A DNA stretch of 29,282 nt from VFJL01 sp043752345 (GTDB lineage Bacteria; Pseudomonadota; Gammaproteobacteria; Burkholderiales; Nitrosomonadaceae): positions 1 through 29,282 of the forward strand of contig JAYUYT010000071.1 in the NCBI GenBank assembly GCA_043752345.1, written 5' to 3'. The position numbers and the translations under genes are program-made. The notes under the pieces were generated by a model. The model was not told the DNA's origin. It made no database searches and saw nothing but the letters and a program-made list of their open reading frames with translations. Shown here piece after piece: positions 1 to 7,166 of this stretch. Every line of letters starts with the position of its first letter. Positions within the stretch are counted from its first letter, which is position 1.

Positions 1-294
1 TGCAAGAGTGGTCGCCAGCAGGACGCCGCCCGCAATTACCGGCGCGGTGACGGGAAGAGCGATCGCAACCAATCCGGCGAGAATGCCGGCTGAGCCGCCA
101 AGTGCCAATCCATGTTCTACTGCAGGAATAAAATCGCTCTTCTGCAGCAGGCTGGCTTCGGGAAGATCCTCCAGCGGTGTGCCGCGCTTTGCAATCACGT
201 GGATATGCCGTTCCTCGATCCGCGCCAGAAGCAACTCATCGACAATACGCTTGGTGATAGCAATGTCAGGGACAAGAAAATAGATCCGTCGCAT
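1..294 (-). CDS. DUF1269-like membrane protein (5' part, cut by window edge)
   Basis: This is the first 98 codons of a minus-strand gene that is still open at base 1. The protein begins MRRIYFLVPDIAI. Residues 1-60 look like a soluble alpha/beta unit with a VDELLLARIEERHIHVIAK segment. After that comes a glycine-rich hydrophobic stretch (LGGSAGILAGLVAIALP and onward) that looks like a membrane hairpin. This pattern matches small DUF1269-type proteins of proteobacteria, whose function is unknown. Two ATG codons lie side by side (295-297 and 292-294). The perfect Shine-Dalgarno AAGGAGGT ends 2 nt before the first and 5 nt before the second, so the second is preferred. It may be the last gene of the minus-strand row that includes the repeat protein and GH12 gene, but there is a 150-bp gap. 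Confidence 0.7.
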   Translation of the reverse strand, partial: MRRIYFLVPDIAITKRIVDELLLARIEERHIHVIAKRGTPLEDLPEASLLQKSDFIPAVEHGLALGGSAGILAGLVAIALPVTAPVIAGGVLLATTLA

Positions 295-449
295 CATGAC
301 CTCCTTGAAGTTGTGACCAGGGTATTATTCAGGAGGGAAACTCAATCCCGCCTACTTTTCAGACTAGGATGACTTAGCTTAAAAAGCAATGTTCCGGGCG
401 CCGCATAAACTCAAACTCGCGCGGGAGCAGTTGGTTGGATTTATGACAA

Positions 450-743
450 TTATTTTTCGATATGGTCGAATTTGCCATGATCCTTGATCGATGTACCCGG
501 AAGCGTCGGATGAAAAGTGGTTGGGCCATCACTATGGCGATCAACAGTGTATCCAGGCTTTCCATAATCTCTAAGCGACGTACCCGGTATAGTCGGATAA
601 ACATTATTTCCCTCGATTATCCAACCTGGCTTGCTATGATCCCGGAGCGAAGTGCCGGGAAGTGCTGGGTACATCACGTCCCACGCAAGAACAGGTGCGG
701 CAAGCAGTGATAATGCAAAAGTAATTACAATATTAATTTTCAT
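450..743 (-). CDS. small secreted protein with three PGTS repeats
   Basis: This gene encodes 97 residues. It has a Sec signal peptide (MKINIVITFALSLLAAPVLA, cleavage near residue 20). Almost all of the mature chain is three copies of a 16-residue unit: residues 25-40 (YPALPGTSLRDHSKPG), 49-64 (YPTIPGTSLRDYGKPG) and 78-93 (HPTLPGTSIKDHGKFD). The consensus is aromatic/His-P-x-hydrophobic-PGTS-hydrophobic-basic-D-x-x-K. There are no cysteines and no lipobox, so a soluble periplasmic or exported product is expected. The start is well supported: AAAGGAGG lies 7 nt upstream of the ATG. I do not recognise the family. The gene follows the GH12 gene on the same strand after 129 bp. The repeats are also visible in the DNA, so the gene probably grew by duplication. 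Confidence 0.7.
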   Translation of the reverse strand: MKINIVITFALSLLAAPVLAWDVMYPALPGTSLRDHSKPGWIIEGNNVYPTIPGTSLRDYGKPGYTVDRHSDGPTTFHPTLPGTSIKDHGKFDHIEK

Positions 744-872
744 GCCAAACCTCCTTTTCAGGATGTGAGCGATAAATTTAACCGCGCACTTGCAGACAAT
801 GATACGGGTTTCTTAGGCGTACAAGTTGCCCCGGTCGTGAGTGGTGCTCGATGAGCGCGTCAGTTAGTAGAG

Positions 873-1676
873 CTAGTGCACTGAAACCGAATATGAATTC
901 AGGTGAGTTGATCCAATACCGTCAATGACTTCATTGCCGAATCCGATTGCGGCAAGATATTCTTCTCCTGTGATGAGATCCATGGATCGAAGATAGGAGA
1001 AAAATGAAACGAAATTGATATGGCCAATACCGATCAGGGAAGTCACTCTTTGAAATGTGATGCATTTCCAACCTTGCCCAACATTTTTAGCCACAAAAAT
1101 GTTGTAGGCCACACCACCAATATAGGCTCGTTCAAACAGCGAGCCAGCAGGGTGCATATCGCCATATATCTCAAGCCAGATCATTATTTCATGGGTTATG
1201 GGCGGCACGCCGAATATGGTTGGATTCTTTGTGTCAGTAAGCCAGAGATCGAATGCAGTGTTTCCGGTGCCTTTATGCATTGATATAACATCATAATTCG
1301 CCATTGCAACGGCAATTTCCTTTACCTTCTTCGGTAGTGATATAACAGTGGAGATTTGGGATCCAGGTTTCTGTCCATATATGACTTCTGCATATGTTTT
1401 GACATTGTTACCGGAACTCAACCAGTCCCAAGTCCACAGCGCTTCCAGAACTCCATTCTTGTTGCTCGTCACGCTGATGTTCTGATTCCAACCGGTCAAA
1501 GAGCCTTTACCCCAGACGTTGTTTTCGAGCAGATAGACCCCGCTTCTGATCAAGGTCGGATTATCCTTCGTTACCGCACCCGGCAGATGCGAAGAGTTGT
1601 TGTCTGATAATGCGACACTATGGTGGCCAAGTAGCAAGAAGACAGCTGTCAGCGAAGAAAACAGAAACTTCTTTAT
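873..1676 (-). CDS. GH12-family glycoside hydrolase (endoglucanase-like), start codon uncertain
   Basis: The sequence shows the signature blocks of glycoside hydrolase family 12, beta-jelly-roll enzymes that cut beta-1,4-glucans or xyloglucan. In order they are ENNVWG, W-x-WDW, AEVIYGQKPG, FDLWLT, HEIMIWLEIYG and IGFGNEVIDGIG. By family knowledge the Glu of EIMIWL (residue 150 counted from the TTG at 1637) is the nucleophile, and the Glu of GFGNE (residue 236) is the acid/base. Both are present and the fold looks full length. The first usual start codon, TTG at 1637, falls inside the hydrophobic core of the signal peptide. Reading upstream in frame gives KKFLFSSLTAVFLLLGHHSVALS, preceded by ATA at 1674-1676 where an ATG would be expected. 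Coordinates here use that ATA. No good ribosome binding site is visible. The product should be secreted if it is made at all. Confidence 0.8.
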   Translation of the reverse strand: MKKFLFSSLTAVFLLLGHHSVALSDNNSSHLPGAVTKDNPTLIRSGVYLLENNVWGKGSLTGWNQNISVTSNKNGVLEALWTWDWLSSGNNVKTYAEVIYGQKPGSQISTVISLPKKVKEIAVAMANYDVISMHKGTGNTAFDLWLTDTKNPTIFGVPPITHEIMIWLEIYGDMHPAGSLFERAYIGGVAYNIFVAKNVGQGWKCITFQRVTSLIGIGHINFVSFFSYLRSMDLITGEEYLAAIGFGNEVIDGIGSTHLNSYSVSVH

Positions 1677-1739
1677 TTGTTTGTGTAAAATTTCTTGCTT
1701 CCATATGAAGGTAAAGGACGGACATATTAAATACCAAGC

Positions 1740-1770
1740 TGGCCCCCGTTCATGTATATCACGGGGGCTA
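1740..1770. other. stem-loop in the GH12 upstream region
   Basis: The arms GCCCCCGT (1742-1749) and ACGGGGGC (1761-1768) are perfectly complementary around an 11-nt loop. A G-T and a T-A pair extend the stem to about 10 bp. There is no T-run on either side, so it is not a standard intrinsic terminator. It lies about 65 bp upstream of the putative GH12 start, in the roughly 285 bp between that gene and the receiver-domain remnant, where I see no other gene. It could be a 5'-UTR structure of the GH12 transcript or a scar of a mobile repeat. Confidence 0.4.
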
Positions 1771-1961
1771 TGGATACATGGAGTCGATTATAGACACAAT
1801 TCACCATCGGCATCATGGCTAAGAATATCTAGGCACTTTGGAAGACCTATTCTCTGGTTCAAATCCAAGCTGGTGAGCCAGTTAATTCGCACACTCTCAT
1901 CGTCTGAAATGTATCGGTTTGCGACCTTGACCACAGAAGCATTTAATTGGGGTTAAATAAC

Positions 1962-2138
1962 ATGCAAACTCCGAGAACGGTTCTGGTGGTGGATGACGAC
2001 AGCTTTATGCGCGAAACGCTGAAACTCATTTTGCATAGTGAGAACTATCAGGTAATAGGCGAGGCCGGTTTCGTGATCAAGCCGCTTAATGCAGCCAGTG
2101 TGCTAGACAGAATCGGAAAATGTTTTCAATATCAATAA
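1962..2138 (+). pseudogene. response regulator receiver domain with internal deletion
   Basis: The product would be 58 residues starting MQTPRTVLVVDDDSFMRE. The first 35 residues match the beginning of a CheY-like receiver: beta-1, the acidic DDD cluster at 11-13, helix 1 and the start of beta-2. The text then jumps at codons 35-36 (bases 2064-2069, GEA|GF) to the end of a receiver, GFVIKPLNAASVLDRIGK, with the conserved beta-5 Lys-Pro at 40-41. About 60-65 residues are missing, including the phosphoacceptor Asp of beta-3 and the Ser/Thr of beta-4. The reading frame is kept. It cannot fold as a working receiver or be phosphorylated normally, so I call it a remnant. The ribosome binding site is weak. 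No kinase gene is nearby. Confidence 0.75.
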
Positions 2139-2303
2139 GGGGCCGAAATAGATTGGCACTAAACATCAGCCCACTCCCCAGGGTTTAAGGCGAAGGCGTT
2201 TCAAAAGCTGTCATTCAACATTCTGTCTGGATTGAACTTTCCATAAGCGGGGAGCAGAATGTCGCAAGTAACTCAGAGACATTATCAATATAAGGAGAGC
2301 ATC

Positions 2304-2375
2304 ATGGCAAAAGGTCAGCAAAAGAAAAACAAAGAAGCAAAGAAACCTAAAAAGAAACCGACACCTGCTATCTAA
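2304..2375 (+). CDS. small lysine-rich peptide (MAKGQ family)
   Basis: A 23-codon ORF encodes a very basic peptide beginning MAKGQQKKNKEAKKPKKKP. The start is supported by TAAGGAGA about 6 nt upstream. From memory, short proteins starting MAKGQ-x-x-x-N-x-E-x-KKPK recur in proteobacteria and are longer than this one, so this copy may be shortened at its C-terminus. Their function is unknown to me; nucleic-acid binding would fit the charge but that is inference. The gene stands alone, 165 bp after the receiver remnant. Confidence 0.55.
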   Translation: MAKGQQKKNKEAKKPKKKPTPAI

Positions 2376-2385
2376 CTCGTTTTTG

Positions 2386-2425
2386 CAGAATCGGCATGCA
2401 GAATCGGGCAGAATCGGGGACAGGC
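2386..2425. repeat. three short CAGAATCGG repeats next to GGGGACAGGCCACGG
   Basis: CAGAATCGG occurs at 2386-2394, 2399-2407 and 2409-2417. The last copy runs into GGGGACAGGCCACGG. Similar GGGGACAG-CCACG strings are, as far as I recall, common at the edges of REP-associated IS200-like transposase elements. No transposase gene is present here, so at most this is a scar. I see no further feature in the remaining sequence up to the next gene. Confidence 0.35.
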
Positions 2426-2525
2426 CACGGTTTTCTGTTATCACCGAACGTCTGTCATATGACCATCGCGACCGACATCAACATGCAGCAGATCTAGAGT
2501 CAGCACCGTTTCTGGAGCGAGAAAT

Positions 2526-3710
2526 TTGATATTGAGTTCCATACGGAAAATTTGCGTCATCGTTGTTGCCGTCGGCTCACTAGTCTTGCCAGTCCATGCA
2601 AGCGGTTTCGTCCTGGATTATCTGGGACAGCAGATTGTGCCCAGCGGCGTAACTTTCGATGGCACCGTTGTGGGTGGCCTTTCTTCCCTGGATTACAACG
2701 CGAGTAGCGGTCGTTACTTCGCCATCAGCGATGACCGCAGCAGCATCGACCCGGCGCGCTTTTATGAATTGAGTCTGGATCTCGCCAAGTTTCGACGTTC
2801 AGCCAACCCTGGTTATGCCGGCGTGAGCTTTAACGTGGTTACGACCATCCAGCAACCGGGTGGTGGCGCCTTCGCGAAAAATACGGTGGACCCGGAAGGG
2901 CTGTGCTTTGACCCCTCTCGCAACAAGATTTACTGGAGCAATGAAGGTCGGCGTAGCGGTGCCAGGTATCGGAATCCCACCGTGAGCGAGATGAATATCG
3001 ACGGCAGTCATGTGCGCGACTTCGCCGTACCCGATTACTATTATCCAGCCGGTTCCAGGAATGGGCTCAAATCAGGTGACAAAGGCATTTATGACAACCT
3101 GGGTTTCGAAAGCCTGACCATCTCGAAGGATGGCAACACGTTATATGCCGCCATCGAAAATGGCCTGGCACAGGACAGTCCGCCAGCGGCTGTGGGTAAT
3201 GGATCGCGCGCCCGCATCCTGTCCTTCGGCATCGCCAGCGGATTGCCCGGAGCCGAGTATGTGTATAACGTAGAGCAGGTTGTGGTCGCGCCGATTTTGC
3301 CGGGTTTGTATGCCACCAACGGGCTGACGGACATGCTTGTCGTTGGTGATCGTCAGTTCATCGCCGTCGAACGCTCTTACGCGCTTGGTGCGCAGACGCC
3401 CGGCTCGCCGGTTACCGGCAAAACCATCCGTTTGTTTTACGTCGATGCCAGAAATGCCACCGATGTTTCCGGTCTTGAATCGATTGCCGGTCAGAACATC
3501 AAGGCCGTGGCCAAGACTCTGCTGCTGGATCTGTCTGAGTTGAGGCAAGACGATGGGTCAGTTCTGGCGCTCGACAATATTGAAGGGATTACATTCGGCC
3601 CAGAGTTTGAGGGCAAGGCGACGCTGATACTCGTATCCGACAATAACTTCAGCAGTCGGCAATTTACACAATTCATCGCTCTGCAGATCACTCCAGCACC
3701 TTCAGATTAG
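2526..3710 (+). CDS. secreted phytase-like esterase domain protein
   Basis: The product has 394 residues with an N-terminal signal peptide (hydrophobic residues 9-24, ending near PVHAS). The mature part reads as the phytase-like/esterase-like beta-propeller domain (PF13449 type). Typical blocks are GGLSSLDYN, FAISDDRS, DPEGLCFD, WSNEGR, DNLGFESLTIS and, near the C-terminus, LDNIEGITFGPE and LVSDNNFS. The acidic residues in the DPEG, NEG and DNxE blocks probably line the active site and bind metal, by family analogy. The substrate is unknown; a phosphoester is plausible. The chosen start is TTG at 2526, with GGAGCGAG about 8 nt upstream. A second TTG at 2532 would also give a full signal peptide. 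The gene is monocistronic, and a minus-strand gene ends at its stop codon. Confidence 0.82.
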   Translation: MILSSIRKICVIVVAVGSLVLPVHASGFVLDYLGQQIVPSGVTFDGTVVGGLSSLDYNASSGRYFAISDDRSSIDPARFYELSLDLAKFRRSANPGYAGVSFNVVTTIQQPGGGAFAKNTVDPEGLCFDPSRNKIYWSNEGRRSGARYRNPTVSEMNIDGSHVRDFAVPDYYYPAGSRNGLKSGDKGIYDNLGFESLTISKDGNTLYAAIENGLAQDSPPAAVGNGSRARILSFGIASGLPGAEYVYNVEQVVVAPILPGLYATNGLTDMLVVGDRQFIAVERSYALGAQTPGSPVTGKTIRLFYVDARNATDVSGLESIAGQNIKAVAKTLLLDLSELRQDDGSVLALDNIEGITFGPEFEGKATLILVSDNNFSSRQFTQFIALQITPAPSD

Positions 3711-4099
3711 CGCTTGCAGGCAATTTTCCACAATGCCTCGCCTACGCTGCCGGGTTCATTCTGCTCCCACTCGTGAGGCTTGATGCTGGTACTGACTATT
3801 TCACCTCCAGCCATATTCTTGAGGTAGACATTCGCATAAGATATTCGGGAGCGCTCTTCCTTGCAGTCGTATTCGTTCTGGGACTTTACTGACATAAACG
3901 TCTTGCCATTGGCTTTCTGGGCCGTCTTGTAGTCAACCAGAGTCCACATTATTGCCCTGTTGTCCGGGCTGTGGATGGTGGTGGCGGGATCGGCGTATGC
4001 AGTAATGTCATCGACTTCACTACCGCTGACCAGAATCCACTCCGCCATTGCACTGGTGCTCATAACGGTCAGTAGCACCAGCATGACAGCTTTACGCAT
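3707..4099 (-). CDS. surface-adhesin-E-like secreted protein
   Basis: The product has 130 residues with a signal peptide (MRKAVMLVLLTVMSTSAMA) followed by EWILVS. The mature part has the pattern of the adhesin-E-like family (PF16747 type): YADPATTIHSPDNRAIMWTL, then VDYK, KSQNEYDCKEE and a C-terminal EALWKIACKR. The two cysteines of the mature chain, in EYDC and IAC, are positioned to form a disulfide. The family was named after a Haemophilus surface protein, but most members are just small exported proteins of unknown role, so no adhesin function is claimed. An upstream in-frame ATG (4109-4111) exists. The inner ATG at 4097-4099 is preferred because GGAGG sits 5 nt before it. Its stop overlaps the end of the phytase-like gene by four bases in tail-to-tail orientation. 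Confidence 0.78.
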   Translation of the reverse strand: MRKAVMLVLLTVMSTSAMAEWILVSGSEVDDITAYADPATTIHSPDNRAIMWTLVDYKTAQKANGKTFMSVKSQNEYDCKEERSRISYANVYLKNMAGGEIVSTSIKPHEWEQNEPGSVGEALWKIACKR

Positions 4100-4315
4100 T
4101 GCAGCCTCCATTTTGCTTACAGGCGTTCCTTACTCAATTCCCCGAGATCGTCTCTCGCCCTGTCAGACATATCATCAGCATCAACCTGAGTTGCGGTGAC
4201 TGGATGCTATAGGTTTCGGCAGGATGTGCCAGGATACAGAACCAAATAAAAGACAGGTTATTGCATTAGCCTGGTGGACTTGTTCAGAAATTCTCTAGAT
4301 TGCTTTGGACATCGT

Positions 4316-4410
<95 letters not shown>

Positions 4411-4502
4411 TTTTTGAGGTGGCATATTTTACCAGCTTATCCTGCCCTTGTTCGTGGCAAAAACATGGCAGAATGTTCTTGTATTCCGCTCATTTTTATC
4501 CT

Positions 4503-5906
4503 ATGCGTATTCCCCTTTCATTCTTCGCACTCGTTTTCTGTGGGCTTGTACTTGCTGCTTGTGATTCGCACGAGAAGCCGGTGCCAGTACCAGTCAAGAC
4601 GGATGAGCTGGTGGTTATTACGATTAATAGTCCCGATACCTACTATGAAAATTCCGACGGCAGTTATGCCGGACTGGAGTTTGATCTGGTTTCTGAATTC
4701 ATGAGTGAACTGGACGTAGGGGTAAAATTCAAAGTGATGCCAAAGTTAAGTCAGGCATTATTGGCACTGGAAAATCCGCAGGGACATTTCGCCGCTGGCT
4801 TGAATACTTCCGACAAGCATGGGTTACACACCCGTTTCGGTCCGGTCTATCAACGTGTGCAACCTCAGGTGGCCTATAACAAAGACTACTCCAAGCCTAA
4901 AAGTATCCAGGATCTTGCCGGAGGAAGTATCAAGATTGCGACCGGAACATCACACGCTGAGCGGCTGAATCAAGCAAGGCAGCAGGTTCCCGACTTGAAA
5001 TGGAGTGAAGTGGATATCCCTGCCGAGGAGTTGCTGGCACAGTTGGCAGAAGGCAAGATTGACTATGCTATCGCTGATTCAACCCAGATCAATCTGGCAA
5101 AAAATTTCTATCCCAATCTAGGTGTAGCCTTTAACTTAGGTGAAGAAACCAGTAAGGCGTGGGCATTTTCTCCCAATGCAGATCCAGAGTTGCTGGAAAA
5201 GGTGCATAAATTCTTTAAACGAATCGAACAGGACGGTACTCTGAAGCGTCTGCTTGACCGGTATTACGGTCATATCCAGCGTCTGGACCAGATGGACGTG
5301 GGTGGCATCCTGAAAAAAATGCGCACGACCCTACCGGATTTGCGCGACCATTTTCATCATGCCGAGGAATTGACAGGAATCGACTGGCGTTTGATCGCGG
5401 CATTGGCCTACAAGGAGTCCCACTGGGACCGGCTGGCAACTTCGTTCACCAATGTACGTGGCATCATGATGCTGACAGAAAGCACCGCCGACCGGATGAA
5501 AGTGACTGACCGCCTCGATGCGCGCCAGAGCATACTCGCCGGCGCACGTTACTTGTTGCTGCTGAAGGAAATGTTGCCGCCGCGGATCACGGAACCCGAT
5601 CGCACCTGGATCGCATTGGCCGCGTACAACCTGGGCTATGGGCACGTGGAAGATGCGCGCATTCTGGCGCAACGCTTGGGATCAAACCCGGATTCATGGG
5701 TGGATCTGAAAAAAATATTGCCGTTACTGAGTCGCAGCGAATATTTCGACAATCTGAAGCATGGTTATGCGCGCGGTGGCGAGGCGGTCATCCTGACGGA
5801 ATCCGTCCGCACCTACCACGATATTCTGTTGCGCTACGAACGCGTTTATTCACGTAATTTTGCGGCTACTGAAGCAATTGGTCCGCTCCATCGTAGCCGG
5901 AATTAG
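4503..5906 (+). CDS. mltF: membrane-bound lytic murein transglycosylase F
   Basis: The product has 467 residues. The N-terminus is a lipoprotein signal with lipobox LAAC (Cys20), so the protein should be anchored in a membrane facing the periplasm, normally the outer membrane. Residues 35-257 form a solute-binding-protein-like domain (SPDTYYENSDGSYAGLEFDL at the start). Residues 285-455 form the Slt/SLT-1 transglycosylase domain. The catalytic Glu is E305 in AYKESHW, followed by VRGIMMLT and the AAYNLGYGHVEDA motif. MltF cleaves the glycan strands of peptidoglycan and makes 1,6-anhydro-muropeptide ends. In-frame ATGs exist further upstream, but they lie in the tRNA-Ser gene or its leader; the ATG at 4503 directly precedes the signal peptide. 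Confidence 0.95.
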   Translation: MRIPLSFFALVFCGLVLAACDSHEKPVPVPVKTDELVVITINSPDTYYENSDGSYAGLEFDLVSEFMSELDVGVKFKVMPKLSQALLALENPQGHFAAGLNTSDKHGLHTRFGPVYQRVQPQVAYNKDYSKPKSIQDLAGGSIKIATGTSHAERLNQARQQVPDLKWSEVDIPAEELLAQLAEGKIDYAIADSTQINLAKNFYPNLGVAFNLGEETSKAWAFSPNADPELLEKVHKFFKRIEQDGTLKRLLDRYYGHIQRLDQMDVGGILKKMRTTLPDLRDHFHHAEELTGIDWRLIAALAYKESHWDRLATSFTNVRGIMMLTESTADRMKVTDRLDARQSILAGARYLLLLKEMLPPRITEPDRTWIALAAYNLGYGHVEDARILAQRLGSNPDSWVDLKKILPLLSRSEYFDNLKHGYARGGEAVILTESVRTYHDILLRYERVYSRNFAATEAIGPLHRSRN

Positions 5907-5921
5907 ATCGTAAGGAGTCGC

Positions 5922-6620
5922 ATGAAACCGGTTGTAATTTTCAGACATTTCCCCATTGAAGGGCCGGGTTATTTGGCTACGTTTCTGGACGCACATGCCA
6001 TTCCATGGCAGCTTGTCAGAATCGACACCGGCGAGGCGCTGCCCTCCGGCATCGGTCAATTCAGCGGACTGGCGTTCATGGGCGGGCCTATGAGCGTAAA
6101 CGACGATCTGCCCTGGATTGCGCCAGCGTTGGCGCTGATTCGGCAGGCGCTGGCCAGTGACGTCCCACTACTGGGCCACTGTCTTGGCGGACAACTGATG
6201 GCGAAGGCCGTGGGTGGGGTGGTGAACAGGAGTCCGGTCAAGGAATTCGGCTGGGGTGAAGTCAGCGTGGCGGAAAATCCCGTCGCGCGCGAATGGTTCG
6301 GCGATCAGTTGGAATTCGAGTCATTTCACTGGCACGGTGAGACCTTTACGCTTCCCGCTGCTGCAACCCGCCTGCTGTCGAGCCGCTATTGCGAGAACCA
6401 GGCGTTTGCGCTGGGCAAACACCTGGCAATGCAGTGTCATGTGGAAATGACTGCGGAAATGGTGCAAGCGTGGTGTGAAGCGGGCAGCGGGGAGACGGGT
6501 GGCTGCGAGCCGCCAGTACAATCAGAGGAAGCAATGCAACAGCATTTGGCCAAGCGGATAGAGGCATTAAATGCGATCGCTGCGCGCCTGTACGCGAAAT
6601 GGATTACTGGTCTGGTGTAG
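5922..6620 (+). CDS. class I glutamine amidotransferase (GMP synthase-like)
   Basis: The product is 232 residues, a single class I glutamine amidotransferase (GATase1) domain without a synthetase partner. The nucleophile elbow GHCLGGQ gives Cys87. The second and third members of the triad are His173 and Glu175 in QCHVEM. MGGPMSVND (53-61) forms the oxyanion region. Stand-alone proteins of this kind resemble the GuaA amidotransferase half and GATase-like proteins acting on gamma-glutamyl compounds; the real substrate cannot be told from the sequence. The start has AAGGAG at a good distance and the gene begins 16 bp after the mltF stop, so co-transcription is likely. It ends 23 bp from the convergent yajQ gene. 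Confidence 0.85.
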   Translation: MKPVVIFRHFPIEGPGYLATFLDAHAIPWQLVRIDTGEALPSGIGQFSGLAFMGGPMSVNDDLPWIAPALALIRQALASDVPLLGHCLGGQLMAKAVGGVVNRSPVKEFGWGEVSVAENPVAREWFGDQLEFESFHWHGETFTLPAAATRLLSSRYCENQAFALGKHLAMQCHVEMTAEMVQAWCEAGSGETGGCEPPVQSEEAMQQHLAKRIEALNAIAARLYAKWITGLV

Positions 6621-6642
6621 CGGTTACTGTGACAGCGGCAGG

Positions 6643-7128
6643 TTATTCCCGGAAATTCTGGAACTGCAGCGGAAATTCGGTAATGGATTTTTTTATCAGT
6701 TGTATTGCTTCCTGCAGGATATCGCGCTTTGCGCCTGTAACACGCACCGCTTCGCCCTGGATACTACCCTGTACCTTGAGTTTGCTGTCTTTGATGAGCC
6801 TGATGATTTTCTTCGCCAACTCAGTTTCCACCCCGGTTTTTACCGTGACCTGCTGTTTAACTTTGTTGCCGCTGATTTTTTCTACTTCACCCCTGTCCAG
6901 GCAGCGCACATCAACGCCGCGTTTGGCAAGCTTGGCCATCAGGATGTCCAGCACCTGGCTTAATTTGAATTCATCGTCGGCAAAAACTGTGAGCTTGTAA
7001 TCAGCCTGTTCCACGCGCGCATCTGATCCCTTGAAATCAAAGCGAGTGCTAACTTCCTTGTTCACCTGGTCAAGCGCATTTCTGATTTCCTGCTTGTCAA
7101 CCTCGGAAACGATGTCGAATGACGGCAT
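6643..7128 (-). CDS. yajQ: YajQ family nucleotide-binding protein
   Basis: The product has 161 residues, full length for the YajQ (UPF0234) family, starting MPSFDIVSEVDKQEIRNALDQ. The strands TRFDFKGSD, ELAKKIIRLIKDSKLKVQGSIQGE and VRVTGAKRD are family hallmarks and form two ferredoxin-like halves. Family members bind nucleotides, in some species cyclic di-GMP, and have been linked to control of virulence genes through transcription factors. That role is not established for this organism. AAGGAG lies about 8 nt before the ATG. The gene follows argG after 38 bp on the same strand and is probably the last gene of the arg transcript. Confidence 0.95.
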   Translation of the reverse strand: MPSFDIVSEVDKQEIRNALDQVNKEVSTRFDFKGSDARVEQADYKLTVFADDEFKLSQVLDILMAKLAKRGVDVRCLDRGEVEKISGNKVKQQVTVKTGVETELAKKIIRLIKDSKLKVQGSIQGEAVRVTGAKRDILQEAIQLIKKSITEFPLQFQNFRE

Positions 7129-7166
7129 GACGTTTTCTCCTTACTTGCAGTAACAGGCCCAACCCA

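Noticed and set aside
374..604. A 76-codon minus-strand frame overlapping the PGTS-repeat gene.
   Set aside because: It has no signal peptide or ribosome binding site, and its regularity comes from the repeats of the overlapping real gene.
1597..1956. A 119-codon plus-strand frame between the GH12 gene and the receiver remnant.
   Set aside because: It overlaps the GH12 signal peptide in antisense, has no ribosome binding site and no recognisable motif.
4255..4272. An imperfect hairpin downstream of tRNA-Ser as its terminator.
   Set aside because: The stem has mismatches and few G-C pairs; only a short T-rich tail follows, so support is too weak.
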